In this document: positions 10,158 through 21,450 of the stretch, piece after piece | Position numbering within the stretch: position 1 is the first letter of the stretch | How the letters are laid out: each line of letters opens with the position of its first letter | From: Planctomycetaceae bacterium | GTDB lineage: Bacteria; Planctomycetota; Planctomycetia; Planctomycetales; Planctomycetaceae | Reading direction: 5' to 3' | Length of the DNA stretch: 64,000 nt | NCBI GenBank assembly: GCA_029259815.1 | Contig: JAJDEJ010000134.1 | Location: 62,001-126,000, forward strand | Notes under the pieces: generated by a model | What the model was told of the DNA's origin: nothing | Database searches by the model: none | The model's input: the letters and a program-made list of their open reading frames with translations, nothing else | Made by a program: the position numbers and the translations under genes

Positions 10158-11548
10158 GGAGTGACTCCGGTTTTGTCCGATTCGGGGCCGTATATCGTTG
10201 ACGGGTCCATCTTCCCAAGCAGCGTATACAGATTCATCAAAGCCCTGTTCATCATCCGCTCGCCGGCTCCGATCTCGACGGGTGAGACGGGCGCATCGGC
10301 TCCGTAGCCTCCTTCCGAGACAGCTTCGATCGTGGGGAAATACATGCTGTGACCGTTGCAGTAGCCGAAGAACAATGTGTGGTCGACGTACGATCGTTCC
10401 TTCAAACGATTTGAGTGGTTGCAGAAGAACTCACCCGACCCACCCACGAGCGCCAAGTTTCCATTGAGCAACACGGTATTCAATTCGGCCCTCAAACCCT
10501 GTTTGAATTCTTCGATGGCGTTCATTGCAAGCTCAGGAAAGAAGGCTGCCGAGAAGGCCAGCATGACCAACGGGTCATCGAAGTTGATCCGGGACCGGAA
10601 GACGAATGAATCGACCTTGCTGGCGATCGACGGACTCTCCGGGACTGAAGTTTCCGTTCCTTCTGCCAGTTCAAGGACGTGATCTGCCAGGAGTTCGCCA
10701 AAGAGTTGCGGTCCACGATGTTCGGCGGGCGGATTGACACTCATGTCGCCGGCGGCACCCTGCATAAAGACACAACCGGCGTTGAGATTGTCCTTGACCT
10801 TCGCACAGAGATAGCCCGGATAGTCGGGCGAGTACCTCAGATCTTTGCCATCGGCCATTGTGGGGTGTGCCGCAAAATTCGCGATGACCGCAATCGGTTC
10901 GCCCTCTTCGTCGTCAAATCGCATAACAGTCAACATCGGATCACGCGCCTTTGGTTCACGCTGGGAGTGACGATTGCGGTTGAGCGTCAGGTCAGTGCGG
11001 TGAGAGACACCCATCTGTGCGGGAACAGCAGCCGCATCGGCGGCCAGGATGACCTCGATGAGCATGTCGGGCAGTTCCTGAGCATAGTTCACCGCTGCAT
11101 CAAAAGTCCCTTTGCCAAAGCCCACACGGTCGGTCAGTTCGATGACGGGTCCATGATGGGAGTGACTTCCAGAAATCATCACATGTTGGATACCCGCCTG
11201 CTCAGCGAGTGCCGTGCGAATCTCATCCATCATGGACGACGTCGGTCCGCGACCGAGATCGGTGCCGACGATTGCGAGCTTTTCGTCTCCTGCTTGAAGG
11301 ACGACCACCCGCGCCATCAACGGACTCATCGCACCTTGGGCGGTGAGTGCGTGCCGCGCTCCGTAACCCCACATCGGCAGTCCGGAGGGCGGAGTGATGT
11401 CCTGATCGGCATAGCCGACACCGAAGGCAACTGCCGCGACATCATCGTCCGCTGAGATTGAGTGATGATTCACCAGAAGCACAGCGATGGCCAGCATCGC
11501 CAAGCGAACGACGATCGCAGAGGACTTCCACTTCTCGGGGGCTGACAT
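10154..11548 (-). CDS. Neutral/alkaline ceramidase-like hydrolase, secreted
   Basis: 464 residues from the ATG at 11548. It begins with a signal peptide (hydrophobic segment 'LAMLAIAVLLV') and then 'GVGYADQDITPPSGLPMWGYG', the typical start of the neutral ceramidase N-terminal domain. The zinc/active-site block 'ISGSHSHHGP' and 'GAAGDMSVNPP' follow. Planctomycetes carry many members of this family, and ceramide itself need not be the substrate. An alternative ATG at 11593 adds 15 residues and has GGAGG about 11 bases upstream; either start keeps the signal peptide. The gene overlaps the next one by ATGA. Confidence 0.82.
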   Translation of the reverse strand: MSAPEKWKSSAIVVRLAMLAIAVLLVNHHSISADDDVAAVAFGVGYADQDITPPSGLPMWGYGARHALTAQGAMSPLMARVVVLQAGDEKLAIVGTDLGRGPTSSMMDEIRTALAEQAGIQHVMISGSHSHHGPVIELTDRVGFGKGTFDAAVNYAQELPDMLIEVILAADAAAVPAQMGVSHRTDLTLNRNRHSQREPKARDPMLTVMRFDDEEGEPIAVIANFAAHPTMADGKDLRYSPDYPGYLCAKVKDNLNAGCVFMQGAAGDMSVNPPAEHRGPQLFGELLADHVLELAEGTETSVPESPSIASKVDSFVFRSRINFDDPLVMLAFSAAFFPELAMNAIEEFKQGLRAELNTVLLNGNLALVGGSGEFFCNHSNRLKERSYVDHTLFFGYCNGHSMYFPTIEAVSEGGYGADAPVSPVEIGAGERMMNRALMNLYTLLGKMDPSTIYGPESDKTGVTP

Positions 11549-11640
11549 GGTGGTTCTCTCGGGAAGTGAATACTTCAGGTTGTCAATCGCCATGCTAAGT
11601 AAAACCTCCTCGGAATCGGAGTGTCATCGGAGGCAGCTCT

Positions 11641-11753
11641 CTCAAGCCGACAGCTTCGCTGTCGATCGTCGATCGAAAAATGGTCTTCGACCGCATACAC
11701 TGCTGATGAAATCCGGCATATCATTGCTCGACGGCAAAGCCGTCGGCTTGGGA
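11641..11753. repeat. Inverted repeat, family 'GCCGACGGC', copy A
   Basis: Arm CTCAAGCCGACAGCTTCGCT starts at 11641; the opposite arm CGACGGCAAAGCCGTCGGCT ends in TTGGGA near 11753. Each arm is itself a small hairpin with the loop TTC or AAA, so the whole element can fold into two hairpins or one long stem. Related copies are at 42375-42491 and 51511-51604. It lies between the DUF1501 stop and the ceramidase-like start. Confidence 0.88.
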
Positions 11754-11782
11754 CGGGTGCGCCGGTTTGCGTGTGGTTCTAT

Positions 11783-13111
11783 TTAGCCGACAAGTTCAGG
11801 GATCGGTCGCGCCGATTCGGGCATGACGGGGACAGGTCGGTCGTTGATGTCTCGGATAAACTGGTGAGGGTCGATCCCCAGATTGTGATACACGGTCGCC
11901 AGAATGTCGCGGTAGTCGACAGGGCGATCATCCGCGTAGGCAGCCGTCTTGTCGGTTGAGCCGATGACCTGACCGACCCGCATGCCGCCGCCCGCGAGCA
12001 AAGCCGCTTGCACAGGAGCCCAGTGATCACGACCCGCTTTGTCGTTGATCTTCGGCGTGCGTCCGAACTCGCCCCACACGACGACCGTCACGTCCTTGTC
12101 GAGTCCGCGGGCATAGATGTCCTCGACGAGTGCAGCGACGCCAGTGTCGAACGTCGGCAGATGGGTCTTGAGATGATTGAAGTTGTTGCCGTGCGTGTCC
12201 CAAAAGCCGTAAGCGACCGTCACCACTCGCACGCCCGCCTCGACTAAGCGACGGGCGATGAGGAGTTGATCATTCCACAGCGGTGCTCCGTCTCCTAAAT
12301 GATTGGAGGCTCCCTTGCCGTAACGCTCACGCAGCTTCGGGTCGGCCTGCTCGATGTCCATCGCATCGACGAGCTTGGAAGACGTCAGCACTTCGAACGC
12401 CCTGCGGTAGTTCTCATCCATATCATCGACGCTGTCCGTCGCATCGACCGTGCGGCGATAGGAGTCGATCTGCCCAAGGAGTTGTTGTCGTGAAGTGAAG
12501 TGGGTTCGCTCCACGTATCGCAAGCTCATGCTGGCGATGTCCTCGCCATCGGCCCGCACTTGATGGTAGGCACTTCCCAGGTAGCCGGCTCCCGTACTGT
12601 TGTAGGGGCGATGCTTCATCGTGGGGAACAGGTCGACAAACGGCGGGATGACCGGGTCGGTGGGCCCCTGCACCTTCGAGACCACAGAGCCAAAGTTGGG
12701 GCGGTGATCCCGCAGCGCGACACTCTGCGGATAACCCGTGAGATTCTGAAAGCTCGTATGTTCGTCACGCTGACCAACGACTGAACGAATGATGCTGCAG
12801 CGGTCGGTGACTTTGGCGATCTCCGGCAGCTTTTCGGAGATGTCGATGCCGGGGACTGCGGTCGCGATGGGCGAGAACTCGCCGCGGACTTCGTCCGGGG
12901 CATCCGGCTTGAGGTCGAACGTGTCTTGATGCGAGATGCCGCCGGACAGATAGACCATGATCACCGATTTGTGCGACGACCCGGACGATTGATCAGCTTG
13001 CAGCAACTGAGACAACGACAGGCCACCGACGGCGAGCGACCCAATTTGAAGAAAGGATCGTCGAGACACGCCGTCACAGAACCGGTGCGATGGTCCATTC
13101 AGTCGCAACAT
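11783..13111 (-). CDS. DUF1501 (sulfatase-like alkaline phosphatase fold) protein, Tat-exported
   Basis: 442 residues from the ATG at 13111, which gives the family N-terminus 'MLRLNGPSHRFCDGVSRRSF' with its twin-arginine signal. The frame stays open to a TTG at 13132. Conserved blocks are 'VIMVYLSGGISHQDTFDLKP', 'VTVVVWGEFGRTPKIND' and 'GRDHWAPVQAALLAGGGM'. These are the metal-site motifs of the DUF1501 branch of the alkaline phosphatase superfamily; function is unproven. Usually such a gene follows a DUF1549/DUF1553 cytochrome gene. Here its start instead overlaps the end of a truncated glycosidase reading frame. Confidence 0.9.
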   Translation of the reverse strand: MLRLNGPSHRFCDGVSRRSFLQIGSLAVGGLSLSQLLQADQSSGSSHKSVIMVYLSGGISHQDTFDLKPDAPDEVRGEFSPIATAVPGIDISEKLPEIAKVTDRCSIIRSVVGQRDEHTSFQNLTGYPQSVALRDHRPNFGSVVSKVQGPTDPVIPPFVDLFPTMKHRPYNSTGAGYLGSAYHQVRADGEDIASMSLRYVERTHFTSRQQLLGQIDSYRRTVDATDSVDDMDENYRRAFEVLTSSKLVDAMDIEQADPKLRERYGKGASNHLGDGAPLWNDQLLIARRLVEAGVRVVTVAYGFWDTHGNNFNHLKTHLPTFDTGVAALVEDIYARGLDKDVTVVVWGEFGRTPKINDKAGRDHWAPVQAALLAGGGMRVGQVIGSTDKTAAYADDRPVDYRDILATVYHNLGIDPHQFIRDINDRPVPVMPESARPIPELVG

Positions 13112-13847
13112 CGAGAGTACCTGCGATACCAACTTTTGTGGTGGGTGGAGGGCGATGATGGGTAGGAATTGACGAGTGGCTCGTCGTCACATCTTCGCCG
13201 GGTGGTCCCAAATTGTAGCATGCCGATGAACGCGGCGGGATCAACTCGACCGCATTGACGCCGAACACGACCAGATCACGGATATACTGCTCCCACTGAG
13301 CAACGTCCCACCCGTCATAGGAGTTGGTCTTCGGACGATACCCCAGTTGATGCCCTCGCAGTGGAACGACCGGTGCTGAGTGCACATTGAAGTCTGCTGG
13401 CACACTCACGTGAGATGGCAACATGCGAAGTTCTCGCAGGAGTCGACCCACCCCGTAAAGGACGCCTCGGGGATCATTTCCGACCACAAACACTGCTGAC
13501 ATCTCTTTAACAAAGTGAATGTGAAAGCCCTCCGGAGACTTTGAACCACCGAGATTCGCCATGTATTTGATGTACGGACTCTTGAGTTCCTTGAGCGACG
13601 AGGCAGAGCTGACGACGATTGCAGGTGTCCCCTGATTCGGCCACTCAGGGGACGTCGACCAACGAATGTTCGATCTCGCTTCAACTTCGTCGATCAGCAA
13701 TCGGACGGCCTGTTGCTCCAACTCCGTTCGTTGGGGCGGTGTGACGACGATGGCTTTGGTCATGTCCAGATCAACCGCAGCGGCAGTGCGTGCCAAGGCG
13801 GCATCGATCGTCCCCGAGAGCAAGATGAGGAGCAAGATTGGTCGCAT
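13074..13847 (-). pseudogene. Truncated alpha-glucuronidase/GH67-like N-terminal region
   Basis: The frame gives 257 residues with a signal peptide. A glycosidase-type N-terminal domain follows ('GFHIHFVKEMSAVFVVGND', 'RGVLYGVGRLLRELRM') and then the start of a barrel ('YIRDLVVFGVNAVELIPPRS'). At that point family-like sequence stops. The last 50 or so residues ('SSACYNLGPPGEDVTTSHSS' onward) look like translated intergenic DNA and run into the DUF1501 gene. Related full-length proteins are, from memory, 600 residues or more. I infer a deletion that removed the catalytic barrel and joined the remnant to the leader of the DUF1501 gene. A stable short secreted domain cannot be excluded. Confidence 0.7.
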
Positions 13848-14032
13848 AGTCGTCTCCGTCAGAACAGCGGCGGCATACTTGATCGGTGACGTTCTTCTGC
13901 AGTGAACGATTATCGGTCGCTCGTGTATGCATCACGCTATCGGAACACTTGTCTGTAAGCAAACACGTGGTCGCAAACAACTCACACCAAGTCCCTCAAG
14001 ACATCTGGCCTACGAGAGCCAGATGAGATACG

Positions 14033-14602
14033 ATGAACGCTCCCCTTAGTCATATCGGGTCGCAACTCATCAGTTGGAGGAGAACCGTGCGAGAACGCAT
14101 CAGAGATCAACGATTAGCGTGGATGACCGGAGGCGTCATCATCGGTTTGGCGATCGCCCTCTACTGGCCCGCTGAACCGGCGTATGCGATTGCCGTCGAT
14201 CGAGCGGAACGCTTCGCGATGTGTGCGGTTCCGACTCAGACCGGGACGAGCGAAGCGATATTTGTGCTGGACTTCGTAACGGGACGTCTCCTCGGAGCGG
14301 CTTACAACTCACAAGCGAATGACTTCACAGAATTCTACATCCGTGAGATCGCCGGAGACTTCAACGTCCAGGCGGGGAGTGATGCGGAGTATGTCATCGT
14401 TCCCGCTCGCACCGAATTTCGGGCGATCGCTGGGGCCGGCCAACGCGGTTCTCCAGCGATCGGTAGCGTCTACATTGGCGAGCTGAATTCGGGACAGGTG
14501 ACCCTTTACGGCTTCATGTTTCGGTCAGCCCCACGACCGGGCGATCCACAGCCATTGAAAAAAGTCGCAACCATGCGATTCCGCGAGGCGTTCGGTGACT
14601 GA
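14033..14602 (+). CDS. Hypothetical single-pass membrane protein
   Basis: 189 residues. A basic N-terminus is followed by one membrane segment ('GGVIIGLAIALYWPAEPAYA', about residues 34-53) and then an extracytoplasmic domain. That domain carries 'AIFVLDFVTGRLLGAAYN' and ends in 'VATMRFREAF'. The layout recalls small planctomycete proteins found near signalling or secretion genes, but I do not recognise a named family. It is isolated: divergent from the glycosidase remnant and convergent with the methyltransferase gene. Confidence 0.7.
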   Translation: MNAPLSHIGSQLISWRRTVRERIRDQRLAWMTGGVIIGLAIALYWPAEPAYAIAVDRAERFAMCAVPTQTGTSEAIFVLDFVTGRLLGAAYNSQANDFTEFYIREIAGDFNVQAGSDAEYVIVPARTEFRAIAGAGQRGSPAIGSVYIGELNSGQVTLYGFMFRSAPRPGDPQPLKKVATMRFREAFGD

Positions 14603-14614
14603 CGCGACACAGAC

Positions 14615-15784
14615 TCACCGCCATCGCCGACAGACAATTGCTCGCGTCTTACCGGCGATGCGGGCAAAGATCAGCACGCCTGCCTCGTCACCATGAAGCG
14701 GCAGTTTGCGACGAACGGCTTCAGCGTCGATGCGAACGTGCCGCGATTTGATCTCGACCTGTCCAAAGCTCGCCTCACGAAAGTAGCGACGAATCTGCTT
14801 GTCGTTGTTCGGGAGTTCAGCAAGGACTTCAAACGTCTGTACAAAAGCGGACCTCACTCGTTCTTCGCTCGTGAGGTACTCCTCCTCAGCGTCCAGGCGT
14901 CCGACGTTGAGTGACTCCGCAGCAACGTCGATCAATCCTGCACGCACCACCGCAGGATCCGGGTCGTACACGAACTTGGCCAGCGGCATCATCCGTGGTC
15001 GGGCCGACATGGGGTCCGCCGCGAGTGTCTCACCAGATGGCAGTGCAGTCGCCCGCCACTGGTTCTGCCCAGCGAGAGAGCCAAACCAAACCGTTGCCTC
15101 TTTGCATTCGCCATTCAAGCTGATCAGTTCGATCTCACAGCCCGGGAACTTGCCGCCGAAGTTGCTCGCGGGCGAAAGCTTGATTGCACCTCCGTCACGG
15201 CTTGCGATTTGATCGTGCAAGAATGAGAGAGATGGGCAGTAGTCTTCAATGCGAATGGATCGTCTGACCCCTGTACGCCGATCGGGGTCAATGTGAACGA
15301 GAGGCGCCGTCCCCGCATGCCGCTTGACGTCGGTGACCAACGTCGTGACATGGTCTGATACTGCATAGGTTTCACTATTCCAAGCGGTCATGAGACACGC
15401 CGCCTCACGACTGTCGATCGCTGTGACCTGGCAGTGCGCCGCGAGAGCAATCGCATCGCCGCCGATGCCGCAGCAGAGATCATCGACGATGCCAGAGAAA
15501 CGAGCCGCCTTGTGTCGCGCCACGCGTTCCGACGTCGCCTGTTCGAGCCCGACGCGATCAAACCACATCTCCGTTGCGCGCTCAAACTTGACAGCAGCTC
15601 TCACCCGCAACTCACACAAGCTGACTGACAATCGCACGAGGTCATCCGGGTATTCCTGCCGTAGTTGTTTTTGGAGCAGTAACTCATCGACATCCGAGAC
15701 CTCCACCCGTTGCATCAATCCAGGAGTTGCCCGGAGTGCCTTGAGCACATCGACTTTCGATCGCGGTTCGTTCACAGTGGGCAT
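14615..15784 (-). CDS. Class I SAM-dependent methyltransferase with THUMP-like domain
   Basis: 389 residues. A helical N-terminal domain leads to the SAM-binding site 'VDDLCCGIGGDAIALAAHCQ' near residue 100 and 'AIDSREAACLMTAWN'. Then comes 'VHIDPDRRTGVRRS', the acidic motif IV region, and 'IKLSPASNFG'. The C-terminal part ('RRYFREASFGQVEIKSRHVR') matches the THUMP-like domain of this family. Such proteins are taken to methylate RNA, but the target is not known. The ATG at 15784 starts the conserved region. It is a single gene between the 14033 gene and the CPBP protease. Confidence 0.88.
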   Translation of the reverse strand: MPTVNEPRSKVDVLKALRATPGLMQRVEVSDVDELLLQKQLRQEYPDDLVRLSVSLCELRVRAAVKFERATEMWFDRVGLEQATSERVARHKAARFSGIVDDLCCGIGGDAIALAAHCQVTAIDSREAACLMTAWNSETYAVSDHVTTLVTDVKRHAGTAPLVHIDPDRRTGVRRSIRIEDYCPSLSFLHDQIASRDGGAIKLSPASNFGGKFPGCEIELISLNGECKEATVWFGSLAGQNQWRATALPSGETLAADPMSARPRMMPLAKFVYDPDPAVVRAGLIDVAAESLNVGRLDAEEEYLTSEERVRSAFVQTFEVLAELPNNDKQIRRYFREASFGQVEIKSRHVRIDAEAVRRKLPLHGDEAGVLIFARIAGKTRAIVCRRWR

Positions 15785-15824
15785 GGATGGTCAGTGAGTG
15801 ATCATGAATTCTTGAGACCGACTC

Positions 15825-16406
15825 TCAACTCTCAACATTCGACTCTCGACTTTCCTCCTTCTGGCGGTATTGGCGCACAATCAGAAAGAAGGCGATGGCA
15901 TCATAGGCCCCGTGTGCAATGATCGCTCGCAACAGGTTGGGTTCGCCAATCCCGTATGCCAGCCAACTCAGGTACATCCCGACAATGGTGACAATCAAAA
16001 AGTATGACAGCGAGACGAAGTGCATCACTCCAAAGAGGAGATTGACCAGCACGAACGCAGCTGTCGGATTCCAGGCAGCGATCCAGGGCTGGAGGACGCC
16101 TCGAAAGAGCATTTCCTCACCAACACCAGCCAGGACAGCGACGAGAATCAAATCGTCCCAGCGACAGCGGCTGAGCACTTCACCCAGCAGTTCAACTGCA
16201 ATGTTGCGGGGCTCTTTCACCGCATAGAACGCCAGAAGCATTGGCAGCGTCGCCAAGAGTCCGATGGGCACAGCTTCCAGATCCCAACGCAAGTAGTCCA
16301 ACGGAGAAACGCCGACGAGCCAACCAATCGCCAACGCCAGCAACACCATCCCTCCTTCGACAAGTCCCGCGAGGTTGAGGAACTCCGTACGACTGGTCAC
16401 GTCCAC
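15825..16406 (-). CDS. CPBP family intramembrane metalloprotease
   Basis: 193 residues, GTG start, mostly membrane helices. The three family motifs are visible: EExxxR in 'GVGEEMLFRGVLQPW', FxxxH in 'LLFGVMHFVS', and the late His in 'IIAHGAYDAI'. These coordinate the catalytic site in the plane of the membrane in Rce1/CAAX-type proteases. The bacterial substrates are mostly unknown. It ends in a charged tail rich in Glu and Arg. The 40 bp after its stop contain a degenerate run of 'GACTCTCAACTCTCAAC'-like units. Confidence 0.85.
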   Translation of the reverse strand: MDVTSRTEFLNLAGLVEGGMVLLALAIGWLVGVSPLDYLRWDLEAVPIGLLATLPMLLAFYAVKEPRNIAVELLGEVLSRCRWDDLILVAVLAGVGEEMLFRGVLQPWIAAWNPTAAFVLVNLLFGVMHFVSLSYFLIVTIVGMYLSWLAYGIGEPNLLRAIIAHGAYDAIAFFLIVRQYRQKEESRESNVES

Positions 16407-16851
16407 AAAATCGAACCCTTTTCCATTGAGAAACGTCTAACAGTCGTTCAAGGTCGCACAATCGGATGAACGCCGTCAAATGATGCAGGGAGATTTCTGC
16501 CGGTTGACATGATCTCGTGATGGCATGAACGACGATGACAGAGCAAGGTGACCGACCCCCTTCCTCCGTGAAGACCGCAGTGACACATCGGTCCCCGGCT
16601 GCTCACATTCGCCCCCTCAAGAGTGTGGCTGCCCCGAAACTCGCGTCGCCGCCATTCGTCCTCCCCCCTCTGGACAATGGCGGCGACCGTTATTTGGGGA
16701 GGACTATCAGCCGTTGAGACGACCACAAGCCGGATCAATCAGCGCGACGTGCACAGATTCGCACCCTTGTTTCTTCGGGTACGAAACTCCAGAGTAGTCT
16801 GTAACCGTCGACACCTCTGTCGACACACGCAAAGACTCTCTTTCTGGCAGA
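16407..16851. other. Intergenic region, 445 bp, no gene seen
   Basis: The spacer between the divergent CPBP and dihydroorotase genes. Short frames on both strands have no family-like content. It must hold promoters for both genes, but I see no convincing -35/-10 pair. A short palindrome GTCGACACCTCTGTCGAC occurs near 16807-16824, just before the dihydroorotase start. Confidence 0.5.
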
Positions 16852-18192
<1,341 letters not shown>

Positions 18193-18383
18193 ACCATTTT
18201 CATGGTTTCTGTGCAGGAGCTTGTTCGAGGAATGACCTCTGTATGCTGAAAGGTCCTCCTGCATGACACCGGAAGAACAACTTGAGAATTGCTCTAGACG
18301 TTCGTCAGACGAATCGATTCGCGGATGCGCTCGATCGACACGATCAGCGGCACCGCTTGGTTCAAACAGTGTGAGTCATTCGA

Positions 18384-21300
18384 ATGAGAAGAACTGTGCG
18401 TGTGTTTCCCTGCCTCCTGCTGCTCATCACGTTTGCCTGGTATTCGTCTGCTCACGGTCAAAGATTCACTCCGGAAGAAGCCGCCGCCAGGATGACGCCC
18501 CCTGATGGGTTCGTTGTCGAATTGGTCGCAGCAGAGCCACTCGTCAGGCAGCCAGTGGCAATCGATTTCGATGACCGAGGACGACTGTGGGTGATTCAGT
18601 ATTTGCAATATCCCAACCCGGCGGGCCTCGAACGAGTGAAGGTCGATCGCTACTCACGCACGACCTATGACCGTGTGCCCAAGTCTCCGCCTCACGGACC
18701 AATCGGCGCTGACCGCATCACGATCCTGGAAGACACGGACGGCGACGGACGCTGCGATCGAGCGAAGGACTTCGTCGCCGGTCTCAATCTCACGACCGGC
18801 TTCGCCTTCGGTCATGGAGGTGTCTTCGTCCTGCAGGTGCCCTATTTGTTGTTCTACCCGGACCATGACCGTGACGATGTGCCTGACTCAGACCCCGAAG
18901 TGTTGTTGACGGGATTCGGCATGGAAGACTCCAGCTCGCTCGCCAATTCACTCGTCTGGGGACCGGACGGCTGGCTGTACGGCACGCAGGGCACCAACAT
19001 CCAGGCCAACATCAGGGACATCGAATTCGAGCAAGGACTGTGGCGGTATCACCCGGTGACGAAGGAGTTCGAGTTGTTCGCCGAAGGCGGCAGCAACATG
19101 TGGGGACTCGACTTCGATCGCCACGGCAGACTCATCGCCGGCACCAACCACGGCGGCTACATCGTCTTCGACGTCAAGCAGGGAGCCTACTACGAGAAAG
19201 CCTTTGAAAAACACGGCGAGCTGCACAACCCACACGCCTTCGGCTACTTCCGACACGTACCGCACAAGAGCTTCCAGGGAGGACACGTCACCGTCGGCGG
19301 CTTCATCTATCGGGGAACATCATTTCCGGAGCAATATCGCGACACGTACATGGCCGTCGACACGCTGGGCCACGCAGTCCGGTGGCATCGGCTTATCGCT
19401 GACCGCTCAACGCTCAGGTCTGAGAACGGCGGAGTCCTCGCTCAGGCCAACGACAAGTGGTTCGCTCCCAGCGACTCCGTCATGGGACCGGACGGTGCCG
19501 TCTACTTCTCCGATTGGCACGACCAACGCACGGCCCACCCCGACCCGGACGCTGAATGGGATCGCAGCAATGGCCGCATCTTTCGTCTCCGTTGGAAAGA
19601 CGCACTCGTCACCCGGCATACTGACCCACAGTCACTGACAAGCGTCGAGTTACTCGACTGGCTCGGCAGTCCTGATGGCTGGAAAGTCACACGCGCTCAA
19701 CGCGTCATCGCTGAGCGTCACGAAAAACAGCTGACCCCTCCCATCCTGAAACGCCTCGCATCATCCGCAGACAACGAGCAGACACTTCGGTTGCTCTGGG
19801 CGCTTCACACGGTCGGCGGACTCAGTGAAGACGTTTCCCAAGGGTTACTCGATCACGTCGATGAGTACGTTCGCGCATGGACTGTAAGGCTTCAGGGCGA
19901 AAAGAGTAACGTTTTAACGGAGATGGCTGACCAGTTCATCCAACTCGCCAGGCAGGACATCAGCCCGATTGTCATCAGCCAACTTGCGAGTACGGCCGGT
20001 CGACTGCCTGCAGAACATGCGATCCCCCTAGCCCACGCGATCGCAGACCGGTCTGAGTTCGTGGACGATCCGCATATCCCGCTACTCGCTTGGTGGGCCA
20101 TCGAACGACACGCGACGACGTCTGCTGATCTGATCCTCGAATCGTTCGTCAACGAGGAAGGTTGGCAGACGTCCATTATTCGTGATGAACTCCTCGGACG
20201 CATCATGCGTCGCTATGCGGCGGAGGGAGATGCTGCGAGTCTCCGGATTTGTGCGCACATGCTGGCGACTGTCCCGAACGACGCCGCCAAACGACGTCTC
20301 ATGGAAGAGTTGGATGCGGGGCTGAAGCTGGTCGGACGTGAGCGACTCCCCGGCCTCCCGCCCGGCTCCCGATTCAACGACCTCGCCGTCAAACAATTCA
20401 CAGGAACCAGCGACGTCAGACGCCTGGAGACGATTCCTACTGAGTTGGCAGAATTCATGGCTGCACAGTGGAGTTCCGACACGACCGACCCACTGCTTGT
20501 GCGACTCGCCATCCGCCTCGGCAGCGACGACGCCTTCCAGCGCGCACTCGATCTCACCACTGACAAGACCGCAAGAGAGGCAGACCGTCTCGTAATGCTG
20601 GACATTCTTCAGCAACTCGGCGATGACAAGACCGTTCCTGTGCTCCTGGAACTCGTCGCCAATGATGCTTCGGCGGCCATTCGCTCATCGGCGATCCGCG
20701 TACTGGGACGGTTTTCGAACCCTCGAATCACCGATCACCTTCTGGCGGTCTATCCAGAAATGCCGTCCGAGCTTCGATCCCAGACACGCGATGTGCTGCT
20801 CGGTCGCACGCCGTCTGCCCTCGCTCTGCTCAAACTTGTCGATGCCGGTGAGTATGAGCCGACGGAGATCGACGTCGACCAGTTGCGACGAGTTGCCCTG
20901 CTCGAAAGTGACGAGATCAACGCCCTTGTCCGCAAGCACTGGGGCGAAATCCGTCCCGGCACGCCCGAGGAGAAACTCGCCGAGATTCGTCGTCTCGAAA
21001 ACGACCTCCGAGCCGGCACGGGAGACCTCGGCACAGGGAAACTGCTCTTCACGAAACACTGCGCGATCTGCCACAAGATGCACGGCGAGGGCAAGGACAT
21101 TGGTCCGGATCTGACCAAAGCCAATCGCAAGGATCAGAATTTCCTGCTCGTCAGCATGGTCGACCCGAGCGCCCAAATTCGCAAGGAGTTCCTGAGCTAC
21201 ACCGTGCTGACGACGGACGGTCGCATCGTCACCGGTCTATTGGTCGGTCAGACTCCTGCTGAGCTGACGTTCGTCAACGCCAAGAACGAACGCACGACCG

Positions 21301-21428
21301 TCCCCCGCGGCGACATCGACACCATGCACGCGATGTCCGCGTCTCTCATGCCCGAAAACGTCCTCAAGCCCCTGAAGCCACAAGAGCTACGCGACCTCTT
21401 CGCATTTCTGCAATTAGAAGGAGGGTAA
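18384..21428 (+). CDS. PVC-type heme-binding CxxCH protein (membrane-bound dehydrogenase domain)
   Basis: 1014 residues with a cleavable signal ('PCLLLLITFAWYSSAHGQ'). Domain order is as follows. A beta-propeller of the glucose/sorbosone dehydrogenase type lies at about 30-400 ('LEDTDGDGRCDRAKDFVAGL', 'WGPDGWLYGTQG', 'NMWGLDFDRHGRLIAGTNHG'). HEAT-like helical repeats follow to about 870. A c-type cytochrome at about 880-1010 has the heme site CAICH at 893-897 and 'GPDLT' after it. The family is strongly associated with Planctomycetes, Verrucomicrobia and Chlamydiae and is thought to oxidise external sugars or alcohols, though the substrate is unproven. It converges with the DUF1501 gene at 21558. 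Confidence 0.93.
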   Translation: MRRTVRVFPCLLLLITFAWYSSAHGQRFTPEEAAARMTPPDGFVVELVAAEPLVRQPVAIDFDDRGRLWVIQYLQYPNPAGLERVKVDRYSRTTYDRVPKSPPHGPIGADRITILEDTDGDGRCDRAKDFVAGLNLTTGFAFGHGGVFVLQVPYLLFYPDHDRDDVPDSDPEVLLTGFGMEDSSSLANSLVWGPDGWLYGTQGTNIQANIRDIEFEQGLWRYHPVTKEFELFAEGGSNMWGLDFDRHGRLIAGTNHGGYIVFDVKQGAYYEKAFEKHGELHNPHAFGYFRHVPHKSFQGGHVTVGGFIYRGTSFPEQYRDTYMAVDTLGHAVRWHRLIADRSTLRSENGGVLAQANDKWFAPSDSVMGPDGAVYFSDWHDQRTAHPDPDAEWDRSNGRIFRLRWKDALVTRHTDPQSLTSVELLDWLGSPDGWKVTRAQRVIAERHEKQLTPPILKRLASSADNEQTLRLLWALHTVGGLSEDVSQGLLDHVDEYVRAWTVRLQGEKSNVLTEMADQFIQLARQDISPIVISQLASTAGRLPAEHAIPLAHAIADRSEFVDDPHIPLLAWWAIERHATTSADLILESFVNEEGWQTSIIRDELLGRIMRRYAAEGDAASLRICAHMLATVPNDAAKRRLMEELDAGLKLVGRERLPGLPPGSRFNDLAVKQFTGTSDVRRLETIPTELAEFMAAQWSSDTTDPLLVRLAIRLGSDDAFQRALDLTTDKTAREADRLVMLDILQQLGDDKTVPVLLELVANDASAAIRSSAIRVLGRFSNPRITDHLLAVYPEMPSELRSQTRDVLLGRTPSALALLKLVDAGEYEPTEIDVDQLRRVALLESDEINALVRKHWGEIRPGTPEEKLAEIRRLENDLRAGTGDLGTGKLLFTKHCAICHKMHGEGKDIGPDLTKANRKDQNFLLVSMVDPSAQIRKEFLSYTVLTTDGRIVTGLLVGQTPAELTFVNAKNERTTVPRGDIDTMHAMSASLMPENVLKPLKPQELRDLFAFLQLEGG

Positions 21429-21450
21429 CCAACTTCCATTCGTGCCAGAC

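Noticed and set aside
10679-11455. 258-codon plus-strand frame
   Set aside because: Antisense to the ceramidase-like gene, which has the family motifs.
16448-16738. 96-codon minus-strand frame between the CPBP and dihydroorotase genes
   Set aside because: No ribosome-binding site, no family-like content and Arg/His-rich translation typical of non-coding GC-rich DNA.
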